Source: Diprion similis
Lineage: Eukaryota > Arthropoda > Insecta > Hymenoptera > Diprionidae
Length of the DNA: 64,000 bases
NCBI RefSeq assembly: GCF_021155765.1
Contig: NC_060106.1
Span: forward strand, 10,795,501-10,859,500
Direction of reading: 5' to 3'
Shown here: positions 23,832-34,880 of the stretch, one piece after another
How positions within the stretch are numbered: position 1 is the stretch's first letter
Layout of the letters: each line of letters opens with the position of its first letter
The notes under the pieces: model-generated
Told to the model about the DNA's origin: nothing
The model's database searches: none
What the model saw: only the letters and a program-made list of their open reading frames with translations
Program-made: the position numbers and the translations under genes

Positions 23832-26800
23832 TTACTGCAGCAGGATCTCGTAGTCTGGGAACGCGACTTCGGCTCCTCCGAAAGGAATGTACAGGACACC
23901 GTGCGAAGCCTGAACTTTTCCAATTGTCAAAGTTCCCTCGTGGCTCACGCGCCCGACGAAAAGTGGCTCTCCATCTTCGGATTCCCCGGCAGGCAACGCG
24001 TTGGGGGGAACGTTTCCTCCGGAAGTCGGGACCCACGTACCGGCGCTTCCGCAAAGTACCTGGATTTTTTCAATAACATTACAAACCCAATCGGTGAATC
24101 GATGCAAGATGCAAAATCTTGACGACTGTTCGTTATTCCCTTCGATTTTCCGAATTTTCAAATCATTAATCGCAAATGTGACGAACCTGGTATTCAGGCT
24201 TTCCGTGTTCACCTCCTCCCCAAGGAATGTAGCAGACGCAGTGGCTGGCCTTAAGCTTCCCAGGGATCAGCGCTCCTTCGTGTCGAGCTCTTGCTACGAA
24301 GAGAGGTTCTCCGTCTTGTCCTCCTGCCAGAGCACCAGGAGGCACTATGCCACCAGAAGCGTCTACCCAGCAGCTTGCTCCACCTTGGACGGGTGGCTGC
24401 ATGTAGGGGGCAGGTGCGGACGGTGGGGCATCTGCGATTCGTGAAAAACATTTAATTCCAATTCGGTGTCGAAGGAGATGAGAAACGAAGGAGACGTGAA
24501 AAAATTCGACAGCATAAGATGCAAACGGTAGAAGTATACGAATATAAGAAAAATTCAACAATTTATTTAACCCTAGAATGATACGCTTATCTTTTTCACC
24601 CCCTGACTATACACCGGGGCAGAAACGAATCCCTTGCGTTCGATCGCAATTATCACTGTTATGAAGGGGGAAATTTTTTGTTTTTTTATCATTTTGACTC
24701 TCTTCATTTTTTAATCAGGAAACTGATAGTACTATTTAAAAATTTTGAAAAACTCAAAAAGTGTGTCAAAATTTGCCCTGATGGGAAAAAAATTGAAAAT
24801 TGACAAAGATTTGAAATAACCGTGGGGTTCGAAATGTACTCCAGTATATCATTCTAGGGTCGAAGTGCAAGAAAAATCAAATAAATCTTTAAATTCAGGC
24901 AGCACTCCGCCAGAACAAGTTTAAAAGTTCAAATTTTAATCTTATATACATATTTGATATTAATGTTATAAAAAGTCCAACACACCAAACATATATGACT
25001 AGTCTTGAATCTGACAATTTGTATCAAATAACAATTTAAATCTTGTTAATCCGTATTCCTGTGAAATGACTACCGTTCGTTACTTTGATGTAAAACTCAG
25101 AGTCTCTAAGTATTTAGCGTTTGTACAATATTTTCAGCGCATTAGGAATCGTGTAGTAGTCCTTTTACAGAAATTCGAATAAGTTTGATACATCAGCATC
25201 ATTAGTGTATCTCACACGATGATTTGTTAACCCATTCGGTATCACCATTTACGTGACAAACAGACTGAGACAATCTATAGGTATATTGACATCACATCAG
25301 GTCATTTCGTAAAAAAAAAAATGCGCACATCCCAAGATACACACAAGTATACAACATGCAACGTATACCTATACACAGAGATCAATACAGCAATTTGCGA
25401 AGGATTGCTTTGAGCAGATATTATCAGGCGAAGTTGGTATAATGTAATAACGTGCGATGAAAGAATTTACGAGCTGAAATAGTGTATAAGAGAGTAAGAA
25501 ATATAGCCGTAGTCACGTGATTACTGGATTAGAAGAAGGTCAGCCTAGCTTTTGATAATTATTAGGCACTTCAATGTTGTTATTATTATACGTCGCGATA
25601 AGCACGAAAGCGATGTCAGCTTACAGAGTTTTTTTAGCAAGCGGCATAAGTTTTGCCAATTGTATAATTTCGAAATACAGTCCCATCATCAATGAACTGC
25701 AACACCATACTATATGTATACGCACCACATTGTCTTGTATTTGAATTGTCTGCAATTTAATTACTGCTTCCACGAATTCTTTCGAGAAATTTTACTTGAT
25801 ACTTTTCAAAACCATAAATTATTCAAATATGATCGATAGGTTAGATGAAAACTGGTTGAATGGGCAATGTAAAATTATATTAGTCAATATTCAAAGCGTA
25901 AAATTAGCACATGAATTGCTCAATGAGACGGTCACTGATTTTGAAATATTAAATTACACCCATTCATATTCAAAAGATCTCGACGAGAGTATTCTTTACT
26001 AGCGAAACCAGATTCGAAAGGTCCGACACATTTTTCTAAACCATCTTTCCGCAGCTCCGATCTTGTATAGGTACAGAATTCTGCATCTACTTCAACTTTC
26101 ATCGGAATGACAGATTTTGACAAAACACCGTTTTCATAGTATTTTCCAAATAACTGTGAGATTACTTTTTCCTTTGGTTTTCCTAAGCTGTAAATTACGT
26201 ATAATTCAGTCTTAGAACAAAACATATAATTTTGAAACGTGCTCCGTTAGCGTCCGGAGAAAATAGCTATATCAAACCCTTTGTATAAGTGTCTCAATTA
26301 CCCTGAACATGATTCGCGGAATATGAGTATCTAAGTCTCTGACGTAACATGGCCCGGGTAACAAGAGCAAACGATACTTTTGACCGTGACTTTAAATCGC
26401 TTAACGCATATACATATCCCATGCCTACACATGCCTAGCATCAGCAACAAGTCCCGTGTAATTTTGGTAAAAAATTAATCGATCTCACGATTTGAAACAC
26501 GTATTGTGCTCAGCGCATGTACCTGCGTCCGTGAGACAGGGTATCGTCGTTTTCCGCAATGCAGGTAAAATTGATGGGAATTTTTCTGAACTCAAATTCC
26601 CGAAGTTCGGATATTGATATAGCGATTAAATCGCTGCAGTCAAATCAAACGAAAGACATTATTGTGGTACGGATGATGGAACTCTTTGGACATTGACCGA
26701 TCACTTGGTGACATTGATGATCAATTCATTAGAGACAACAGTAGTGTTTCACTTGTCTTGCTAGCTTCGAGAGGAGCCGGGGTAATTTACGTTTCTGCGG

Positions 26801-29800
26801 TGAGGTAAATCCTGGCGCAGGATGTGCGGGCTTTGGGTGTTGCGTGCCACTCGGTCCTGCTGCGGGCCGGGCAACCAGGACACTCCATTTCCCGGTTGCA
26901 CCCCAGGCAGTCCGAACACCCACGTGGCTGATGCCGATGGGGTTTGGGTCGCGCCATTCCATGAGTACAGGCCCGTTCTCGCCCCCGACACGGACGACGA
27001 TATGTCCGTTGAACCAAGAGATTGAAAATTTCTTCCGTTCATTGGCGGACAGGAGGTTGGGCGTCTCGGCGCGAACCTGTCCGGATTTTGACGTTTAGGA
27101 GCGGGTTGAAGTTCCGAATTTGAAGGTTCCGAAAGCGCCTGATTTTGAATTATTTGGTGGCGAAGCTTGAAGTAAGGAAATCAAACTTTTACGAAACGAC
27201 AAAGTTTCGAATGGTCGAAAATTCAAGTTTCGATAGTGTGAAATTCCGAAAATTAGAATATACTCACACAGCGTAGTTTACCCAAGAAAATTTAAAAAAA
27301 CAGAAAATCAGAATGACCAGGATTCCGAACGTAAAACTATCGACAATCCAAAACGAAAAAAGATCAAAGTGTTGATATTTCGTCAAGCAAGAAATTCATG
27401 GAACTGAAAATCTTCGATCATTCGGAATTTTGACGATTCAGATTAAAAAATTTTCCCATATTCGCACTTTCAGAACTTTGACCTGTAGGATTTCGATCGA
27501 TTCGGAACTTTGATGTTTCATCAAAGTTTGATTTCTTTACTCTAAGTTTCGTCGCTAAAAAATTCGGAATTTGGCGCTTTCGGAACTCTTCAAATTCGAA
27601 ATTTCAACCCTGCTTCGAGAGATAGAAGAGTCCTTCGGACCTTCGACTATGAAAGGACGATACGCGATTCGTGCCAAAGGATTGATATTACAAATGGATG
27701 AAGAGCGACGAATCAACACGCCTCGATAAGAAAGATTGCAATAGTTATAACAAATTTGATCATTCTTGGATATCGCGTGACGCTAGTTTGAAAAGCGTAG
27801 AAAAGCCCGGCTTGTTTAAAACGAGGAAATCCGATGGCACGTTCATATTTCGTTTCGTAATGAATCTGTTAATCGTAAGAAGAAAACTTCGGGATGAACC
27901 TTGTCGGGTTGCTTCCGATCGTATCTGATGACCGAGGCGGTGTTGTTCCATCCGGCTAGCAATACTTCGTACATCGGAGACGTTTCGCTCTTTCCTTGGG
28001 TTAGGGCAACGTGGGCGTTGCTAGGAGCGCTGACCTCGATTTCTACTCTGCCACTGCTCACGGCATGGAAATTATACTTCAGCTGATCAGTCGTTTTCAG
28101 CGTAACCCCCCGACCTTGTCCAACGAACGAATATCCGGACATTAAAAATTCGCTCATTTATTCGCCATCCTAATAATTCTGTAAATTTCTTTTCATTTGT
28201 CCTGAAGTTGAAAATTTCAACTCCTGCCCCGACGATAATGTCCACGTTTAGACTTTACTCTCCTTTCACGACCGAAGATAAGCAGAATCTGCCATTCCTT
28301 CTGTTTTCTACATGTATTACACACGTACGAGTATATCGTCAGCTTGGGGTCGTCGTTTTTTGAGTATAAATAACGAGTTATCGTTATATTTGTAGATAAG
28401 GTTTCCCCTCGAGTAATTTGACGGTCGATAGTCGCACATCAACAGGAATTTTCTCCTTGGCGAGAATTTTGTGACGTCAACAAAAATTTCGTCCCCGCAT
28501 TCAGAACAATGGACGCACGTATAATATAGGAGTAGGTACATGTACGATACAATCTGCTGACTGTACCCACGTGGATACGTGAAATTTGAATAACAGCACA
28601 GAACGGCGACGCGACGTTGTCCAAGCTGTTTCCAGCATATCATACGAGATGTACTATCTACATCGAATTTGGAAAAAGTAAGATTCGAATGACGATCACT
28701 TCGTGACTGCGACCAATTACTTATGTTCCCAAAAGCAGGCGTAGCCCAGGCAGCGGAAGTTAAACGTAAGAAGTGTACGGAAGACAGGATGCAAGTGTGG
28801 ATAGATTGTGTTTGATTTTCGAGCGGTACAGGTATTATAGCGTGTATCTGGGGCGTGCATTGGATATCAAGGCTATAGGTATGTAACATCGCAAGGTCCG
28901 TACGGTAAAACAAGCCAAAACGATAAGTTACAAATGGTAAGTCGAAAAAAAAATTTCTTATAATGTTTTTTCACTTTACATACCGCCAAAATAACCCGCA
29001 ATACACCTGCCTGTGGCAACCAGGTAGTTTTAGGCAGATCCCAAGGTCCGAAATTGGGCCGAAAAGTAGTGGAAAATGTGTTTTGTGTCAATATAATTTT
29101 TGTATAAAATTTGTGTAGAAAATTAATGATCCAAAGCCTCCTGTGAACAATCTACAACTTTTCAAGATCTCACAGCTTCAATGTAGGTATCGTAGTTCGT
29201 CAGTATGAGATTTGATTTAGGAAAGGATTGACGCAGTGGAAAAATACTGCGCGTTGTCAGACGCAGCTTATGCGGCTACCTTTGCAAACGATTTTAATCT
29301 GACGGTACAACCCGTCAGTCCGTCTGTATAATACGTCAGGCGTGCAGCGATAAATTTAATATCCTACTCGCCTGTTCGAAGTAATCTTTGATGCAGTGGT
29401 TACAGTATTGGACACTACAGATTTGAATTCAAATCGCCAATTAATCGGCGCTAAATTTTATAGCCTGAAACTGTGACATGTAGAATAAAGAAGGCGTGGA
29501 AAAATCAATTCTACGTGCTACAATACTTGCAAATGAAAAGAAATAGTAGTTGTAAATTATTTGTGTATACGTTATACGGTTTATCGTGTCTGCGATAGTC
29601 TTAATCATCCGTGCTAAAAATACTGACCTTCGATGATCCATTCGCCAGTCGCACCCCAACCAGTGCAGACGCCGAAGTAACCGATACCGAATGGCTGCGG
29701 GTCGGTGTAGGACAAGAAAGGATTTGCTTCATTTTCCCTGCCGACGTCGAGGTTGCCGTTGTACCACCTTTAAAGAGACAAGCCACCGTGAATGGAATCA

Positions 29801-32800
29801 TTCATCACGCGAACTCACTACGACTATTGTCAAATCTCGCAACGACGCAGAATTCACTTGGTCTCGAAATTCCAATACCGGAATCCACGTACCTGATCCA
29901 GAACCCGCGGAAGTCGCTGTCGGTAAGAATTCCCGGGGTATCAGCCTCGGCGGCCTCAGGCTTTGATCTGTTCTTGCGGATCACGGACCTCGCGTTGTTC
30001 CAACCTCCGAGGAAGATCTGTCGGCATAATTTAACATCCGGTTAGCACTGCTTCGCCGTGATTAATTTCGCTCAGTGGAAATCGGAAGAGTTTGAACGCT
30101 GATAGTACAATGCGAATGAAGGATTTTCAGATTTCTGTTGGAATTTACCTCGTACATGGGCTCACCCTCGCTGGGGCCCGTGGTTAAAGCAATGTGGGCA
30201 TCGTGTCCAGCCTTGACTCGGAATTGTAGCTGACCAGAAGCTACTGGGAAGAAGTTGTATTGAAGTCTGTCTTCCGTAGATAGCGCTATGAACAAACAAA
30301 TGAAAGAAAATAGTAATTTGTAAATTTTTAAGTAGCTACTGAGCATGAAAATATGAAAAGTTTTCTTTTTAACTTCGTCTACTTATTGCTAACCAAACTG
30401 ATTGCATTTCTGAAAAAAAATCCAAACAATGATCTACGCAATTAAAACTTAATTCGGAATACAGATGCGTAAATTTATACGTATTATATGAGGTACGAAT
30501 GTACAGTCTAACACGATGCATTTTGTCTGATAATTCAGTTGTGTACCAGAGGCTAATTAAGCCACATTGAATTAATAAGAACGTTGTTAAGAATAATAAA
30601 AAATAGCAGGTCTGGCGTCCAGACGCCTCGACGCCGATGACGCGATCCTGCGGCGTGTCCAATCGTACAAGGTTATCTGGCAGTGATGCAGGACACTAGA
30701 GGATCAATAGCTCGGGTTTCCGTGTTCTTGGCACACATTCTCTGTGTATATAGTACACACCCAGAGCAGGGAAGCAAACGCGAGACCTAGTGATAAAAAT
30801 TGAACTTTGTTTTTCTTTTCAAGCCCATGAAACGTGCTGACGTGAATTATCGTCACGCGATCCAGGGTTCATTTCTATGTCAATTTTACGAAAGGACAGG
30901 ACCTAGATAATGAAATGATACGTCCTTTGGCCGTCGTTCTTACCGAACTGACAGTTCAAAGTTGATGGGATATTTGCCGTAAATCATGCCGTCTGCTCTA
31001 GTGTTGGAACAGTGAGAACAAATAATTATACTAGGTCACGGCTCTATGAGAATGTGAAATGAAATAGGCATCCGTGATGAACTTCAGAAGTAAATATTTT
31101 CCTCTCGATTCTTATGAAATCCTTGTTAAATATCGAATCCCCACGATCACGTATGAACTTGAAACTACACTGAAATTTTAATCATGTTCTGCAGCGTGCG
31201 CTCCTAGTGCTGTAATTAATCACAGAGCTCAGTTTTCACTGTAATTATAACAGGTCGAAGACCCCTGCAAAATCTGGCTAATAGGATCAGCATGCGAAAC
31301 GCTTCGGAGCTGTCACACCAAGAACAATCGAAGTTCCTACAGACATTAACTACACGTGGGCATAACCCGTAATTCCGGTCCTACGAGAAAATATTGCCTC
31401 TGATTTTAAGCTGGTGATATTATGTGAAGATGATCTTATTGGAGTTAGTAAACGCGATGCTGAATCTTTCTTTAATTTTTTCGCATTCCAACACCTTCAA
31501 AGACTTTCAGCGATGTCGCACTTTTATTCGAGTAAAGCGCGTACCCATATTGTACTTGAATAAAGTCTTTATTTGGTATCCCAGGTCAGTTGTGGAGAAG
31601 ATCAAGAGCAATATTAAACCTTTGACGAACAAGTTTTTTAGCAGTACGTCTTCCTCCTCTACTGGCGTCATTATATTGTTTAAAAAATATTCACGTTAAC
31701 ACTAACAAGTTAAAAGAAACATATTGCACCAATGCTACTGTAAAGAATCGTGACCATGAAATATTATACGATCATAACGAGTGCATAATACTGTTCGCTC
31801 GTGGTTCAGATATATCTTCAGTCCAAACACTGGTTATACAATATTCTGTTTGTATAATTGAAGTCCCTCCATAATCGTTGTTATGTACAGCGTATCTGTT
31901 GTCAACGGTTCAGGTGTCAGCCCTGATCCCCCCAGCCTTACAAAGTCGCGAAACTGATACAGAGATCTGTTGCGATCGAAAATTAATTTTGGCTCATGAC
32001 CACTACCCGTTGAACATGACTACAAACTGAAAGCCGAAGTAAGGCGTGAAGTAAACGTAAGTTTTATAAATAGTAACTAATGTCATGCAAGCGAATATTG
32101 TACCCACGTAATGTATAGATATAGAATTCAAGCGGCAAATTACATCATTCATGTAATATAACGACGCGGAGCTGACCGACCAGCGATTCTCAAGCTGGCA
32201 TTTCGAATTCTTATACGTGAAGTGACTGCACTAAACCCGGTATAGAGAACGCACGGGTTTATGCAAATTAGAACCAGGCTCGCAGGCGCTCCGCGTTGAG
32301 TGATCAGTTTTTCGATGACCTCGGACATTCTGCAGAATCAAAGGGCGAAGTTAACAATGTCATGGAATTGTACTGGGTGTGGATTCTCAACGTGAGCCAA
32401 CTTCGAGAGAGCAATTGCTAGTTTGCGGAACGGCGTGGGAATGACAATGATTGAATCAGCCTCTATGGAGTGCGGCCCTGGTATACCTAGAGTACAACGT
32501 CATCGCATAAGTTAGGAACGTTCAATGGCAAATAATAGTTTACGACATTTGTGCAGCGTATGGGTTCGTTGTTTGCCTCGTCGAATCTCCGGTTCCGTAA
32601 CAATCACGACGATGTCGTAGCAAAGGATAAACGCGAAGAAAAAGAAATGTCGCGTACTGAATTAACTGTTCTTCGGTGCGCCTCGAAAGGCAACCAGGTC
32701 ATTGAACCCGCCTAGCGATGCGCTCTGAAGTATGTACCGCAATAATTAGGCGCGGGGAGGAGAAGTATTTTGATAGGAATAACATCACGCTGATTATTTT

Positions 32801-34880
32801 ATTCGAAAAACCCGAACGAGGATGTGACTGCAACAAATGTATTGTGGATGCTGAACGATTTGATTTAACGTTACATTTCGTCTATGTATGATTCAGGAGG
32901 TGGTTTTGGAACGCATTACACGCGTATAGCACCGGGCTCTCAAGGGTCATGTGAGATAAGCACCATGACGTGGAATGTCTCTGGCTGTGTCAACAAGGAA
33001 AAATGGTCCGGGACAACAATATCGGGCCTAAGAAAACAACAACACGAACCGAAGTTTGGCATCGAAAAGATTACGCACCGTTGAATTTGAAAATATTCTC
33101 CACGCGTGATATGAAAAATAAAAGTACTATTACAGTTTTTTATTCCAACTACATTCGTGTCGGTGTGAAATTTAAGGGATAATTATAAAGTAACAATGAT
33201 AAGTGATTGGATGAAAATACGATACTCTGACAAACTTTAGCGATGTAATGCTTCGTCAATTACTTGAAATTTAGAAATGCAATTTTTACGCAGCATTCCT
33301 TTCAGCACAAATATCGATATGTTGATATGCAGGGCAATCTAGAGTAGCTGTAGGTGGATAATATGGTTCTAAACATCGTGTCTTGTGTCGCAATCTTGCA
33401 GGGCGTGCGTGGTCTCTGCAGATCCCAACACAGTATCAACCGCAGTCTCGCCTCTGGTCTGCAGGTTCTTTTGAATGTGCAGAAACAGTAGCGAATGGCG
33501 GGAAAGGCGTTCAGCAAAACGGCTTGAAGTGGACCCGGTTAAACGCCACGTCAGCAGTAGTTATGGTTCTACACGCAGGCAAGTTCGCCACAGGATCTAA
33601 TTTCTGGGTTCTACGTCATTCATACTTGATGGATTCTCAAAGAGGAAACGGAAATTGGCGTAACATGTATAGTTGATGCCCTCCTCACCGCAGCACGTCG
33701 TATGTGTGTCAAATTTAAGAGAAGATAATTTGTTGAAAAATTACGAGGAGGAATTCATTGGGCACAATTGTACGTAGGCTTCGATTGAATCAGAAGTGAT
33801 TAAAGTCGGAGATCGCATCATCGCGGAATGAATCGCGCTACGTGACGTATGCATGTCCATCAGTGCAATTATCACCGTTGGAACGAAGGCTCTATTCGTC
33901 TTTTGTGGTAAATGGGGTCGCGCCTAGAGCCATGAAGTGCCGCTTCGCTGTGCTCTCAGAGCCTGACTTGAGGAGTGGAATGCGGGCTGCATTAAAAATA
34001 GAAGAACCAATCTTCCGATTTATGCCTCAGAGCACTTAGAATCCTAAGGCTCATATCTAGCCTGGACCCAAAGGAGTCGCGGCAACCGCGTCGTTTGCTC
34101 ATTCGGGAGGGGAAAAGGATGTGATCCGAGTTGTTTGCCGCTGCGTAGTAAACCATCTCCAAGAACATTGCTTGGCTAGTCAGAATGCCGGCCGGCTTGT
34201 CAAACCGTTCGCTGCCCGACGAACTTCAGCCCCGCCCCGACTATATTTAGCAATCACTAGTAGAAAAAACACGCCAATAGATCTCTAACGTTTAGCATTC
34301 TTGAAATATTCCGCCGTTGGTGTGTATGCAAAAGGTTGTATCGAATCGCGAGATTTTCGCTAGATGCAGCTTCCGCGATTGGAATCAAGCACCGATGTTC
34401 GATCGGATCTATATTGGAGATTGCTGCGTACCGATCTAACTGTAAGCGAACGCATCACGCATGCATCGAATACATCGACTCGAGAATAACCGGTGCTTTC
34501 CTGCTGTATCGTTGATCCCACGTCCGTTCAGAATGCCGGTGGGCTTACGTAAGCAACTGGTAATAGAGTATTGTGTGAAAATAATTTCGGACAACTCGTG
34601 ACTCGGATCTTACGAAGTTTCCAAGCTTATGTGTCTCTCCCTTTACGCTGAGCATCTGTCCAAACAATTCCGAGTTCGAGAATCGTAATAGAAAGCTCGA
34701 AACACGCAACTAAATTCGTTGTATAGGTGTAATAAATTGAACTCTGGAATTACAAGTGAACAATTCGCGTTGCAGTCTAGCTAGTTGTTTACAGCTAGGG
34801 GCCAAGTCAACTAACACTTTGTCAATTTGATTAACACTTGTGGGATAATAAAATCTTGAGAGTTACTCACTGTGTGCCAT
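23832..34880 (-). CDS. Farnesoic acid O-methyltransferase-like DM9 protein
   Basis: Six exons: 34880-34871, 30285-30149, 30017-29893, 29767-29628, 24431-24187 and 24059-23832, 294 residues in phase. Exon 1 codes only MAH plus one base (ATGGCACACA|GTGAGT) and is followed by a 4.6-kb intron. The Methyltransf_FA domain covers residues 5 to about 135: STEDRLQYNFFPVASG, GGWNNARSVIRKNR, FGVCTGWGATGEW. A proline-rich linker follows (APPSAPAPYMQPP), then two DM9 repeats: CWVDASGGIVPPGAL... with ARHEGALIPGKL and YIPWGGGEH, and TWVPTSGGNVPPNALPAGE with RVSHEGTLTIGKVQASHG. Domain order and length match Drosophila CG10527 as I recall it. Despite the name, methyltransferase activity of insect members is doubtful; DM9 repeats are sugar-binding in some relatives. 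Intron 4 contains a second FA-domain gene. Confidence 0.92.
24570..24860. mobile_element. piggyBac-like MITE
   Basis: Ends are a perfect 14-bp inverted repeat, ACCCTAGAATGATA at 24570-24583 and TATCATTCTAGGGT at 24847-24860. Thirteen of these bases, CCCTAGAATGATA, differ at one position from the terminal repeat of the piggyBac transposon (CCCTAGAAAGATA). On the left the element is directly preceded by TTAA, the piggyBac target site; on the right the matching bases read TCGA, so that copy has decayed. The 291-bp interior has no transposase. It lies in intron 4 of the FAMeT-like gene. Confidence 0.8.
25960..26225 (-). CDS. Unsupported but protein-like ORF in FAMeT-like intron 4
   Basis: Minus-strand frame with VEVDAEFCTYTRSELRKDGL and ESGFASKEYSRRDLLNMNG, after a possible acceptor (aatttacag near 26191) and before a possible donor (ATGG|GTGTAA near 25960). 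Charged, non-repetitive composition. No family recognised and no linked exon found. It could be a stray exon, a later exon of the nested FA-domain gene, or chance. Confidence 0.2.
26729..28157 (-). CDS. Nested FA-domain protein lacking DM9 repeats
   Basis: Two exons, 28157-27900 and 27076-26729, join in phase to 201 residues. Residues about 17-153 form a second Methyltransf_FA domain: KTTDQLKYNFHAVSSGRVEI, SPMYEVLLAGWNNTASVIRY, KFSISWFNGHIVVRV, HVGVRTAWGATGKWSV. All frames are closed just upstream, so the first exon must start at its own ATG after an untranslated leader (acceptor tttacag about 20 bp upstream of the ATG). After the domain come about 48 proline-rich then basic residues ending KHYCCL, with no DM9. 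It lies wholly inside intron 4 of the FAMeT-like gene on the same strand. Its single intron is at a different place from those of the host domain. An alternative donor in the tail (CAGAAAC|GTAAAT) has the right phase to join the host DM9 exons instead. Confidence 0.75.
27100..27619. mobile_element. Foldback element inside the nested gene's intron
   Basis: Left arm about 27100-27199 and right arm about 27532-27619 are inverted copies. Paired blocks: gttccgaaagcgcc / ggcgctttcggaac, ccgaatttgaag / cttcaaattcg, gaaatcaaactttt / aaagtttgatttc, gggttgaa / ttcaaccc. Roughly 330 bp of spacer also holds short inverted pieces of the same style. No coding capacity. It begins about 24 bp from the acceptor of the nested gene's second exon, so it supplies that exon's upstream intron sequence. 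Confidence 0.75.
30286..34870. other. Intron 1 of the FAMeT-like gene
   Basis: A 4.6-kb intron between the 10-nt first coding exon and the FA domain. Short frames inside (30369-30662 minus, 33383-33676 plus, 33842-34039 plus) have no recognisable domain. No repeat or RNA gene identified. GC content rises modestly at 33.8-34.7 kb, towards the promoter. Confidence 0.6.

Noticed and set aside
29390-29445. tRNA-derived SINE-like stretch (ttgaattcaaatc)
   Set aside because: Only a weak B-box resemblance; no paired arms, tail or second copy seen in the window.
30149-30346. FAMeT-like protein starting at 30346 with a signal peptide
   Set aside because: The hydrophobic leader is translated from the region just before a strong acceptor (tttgttcatag). 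The 10-nt exon at 34871-34880 completes the frame to the family length without it.
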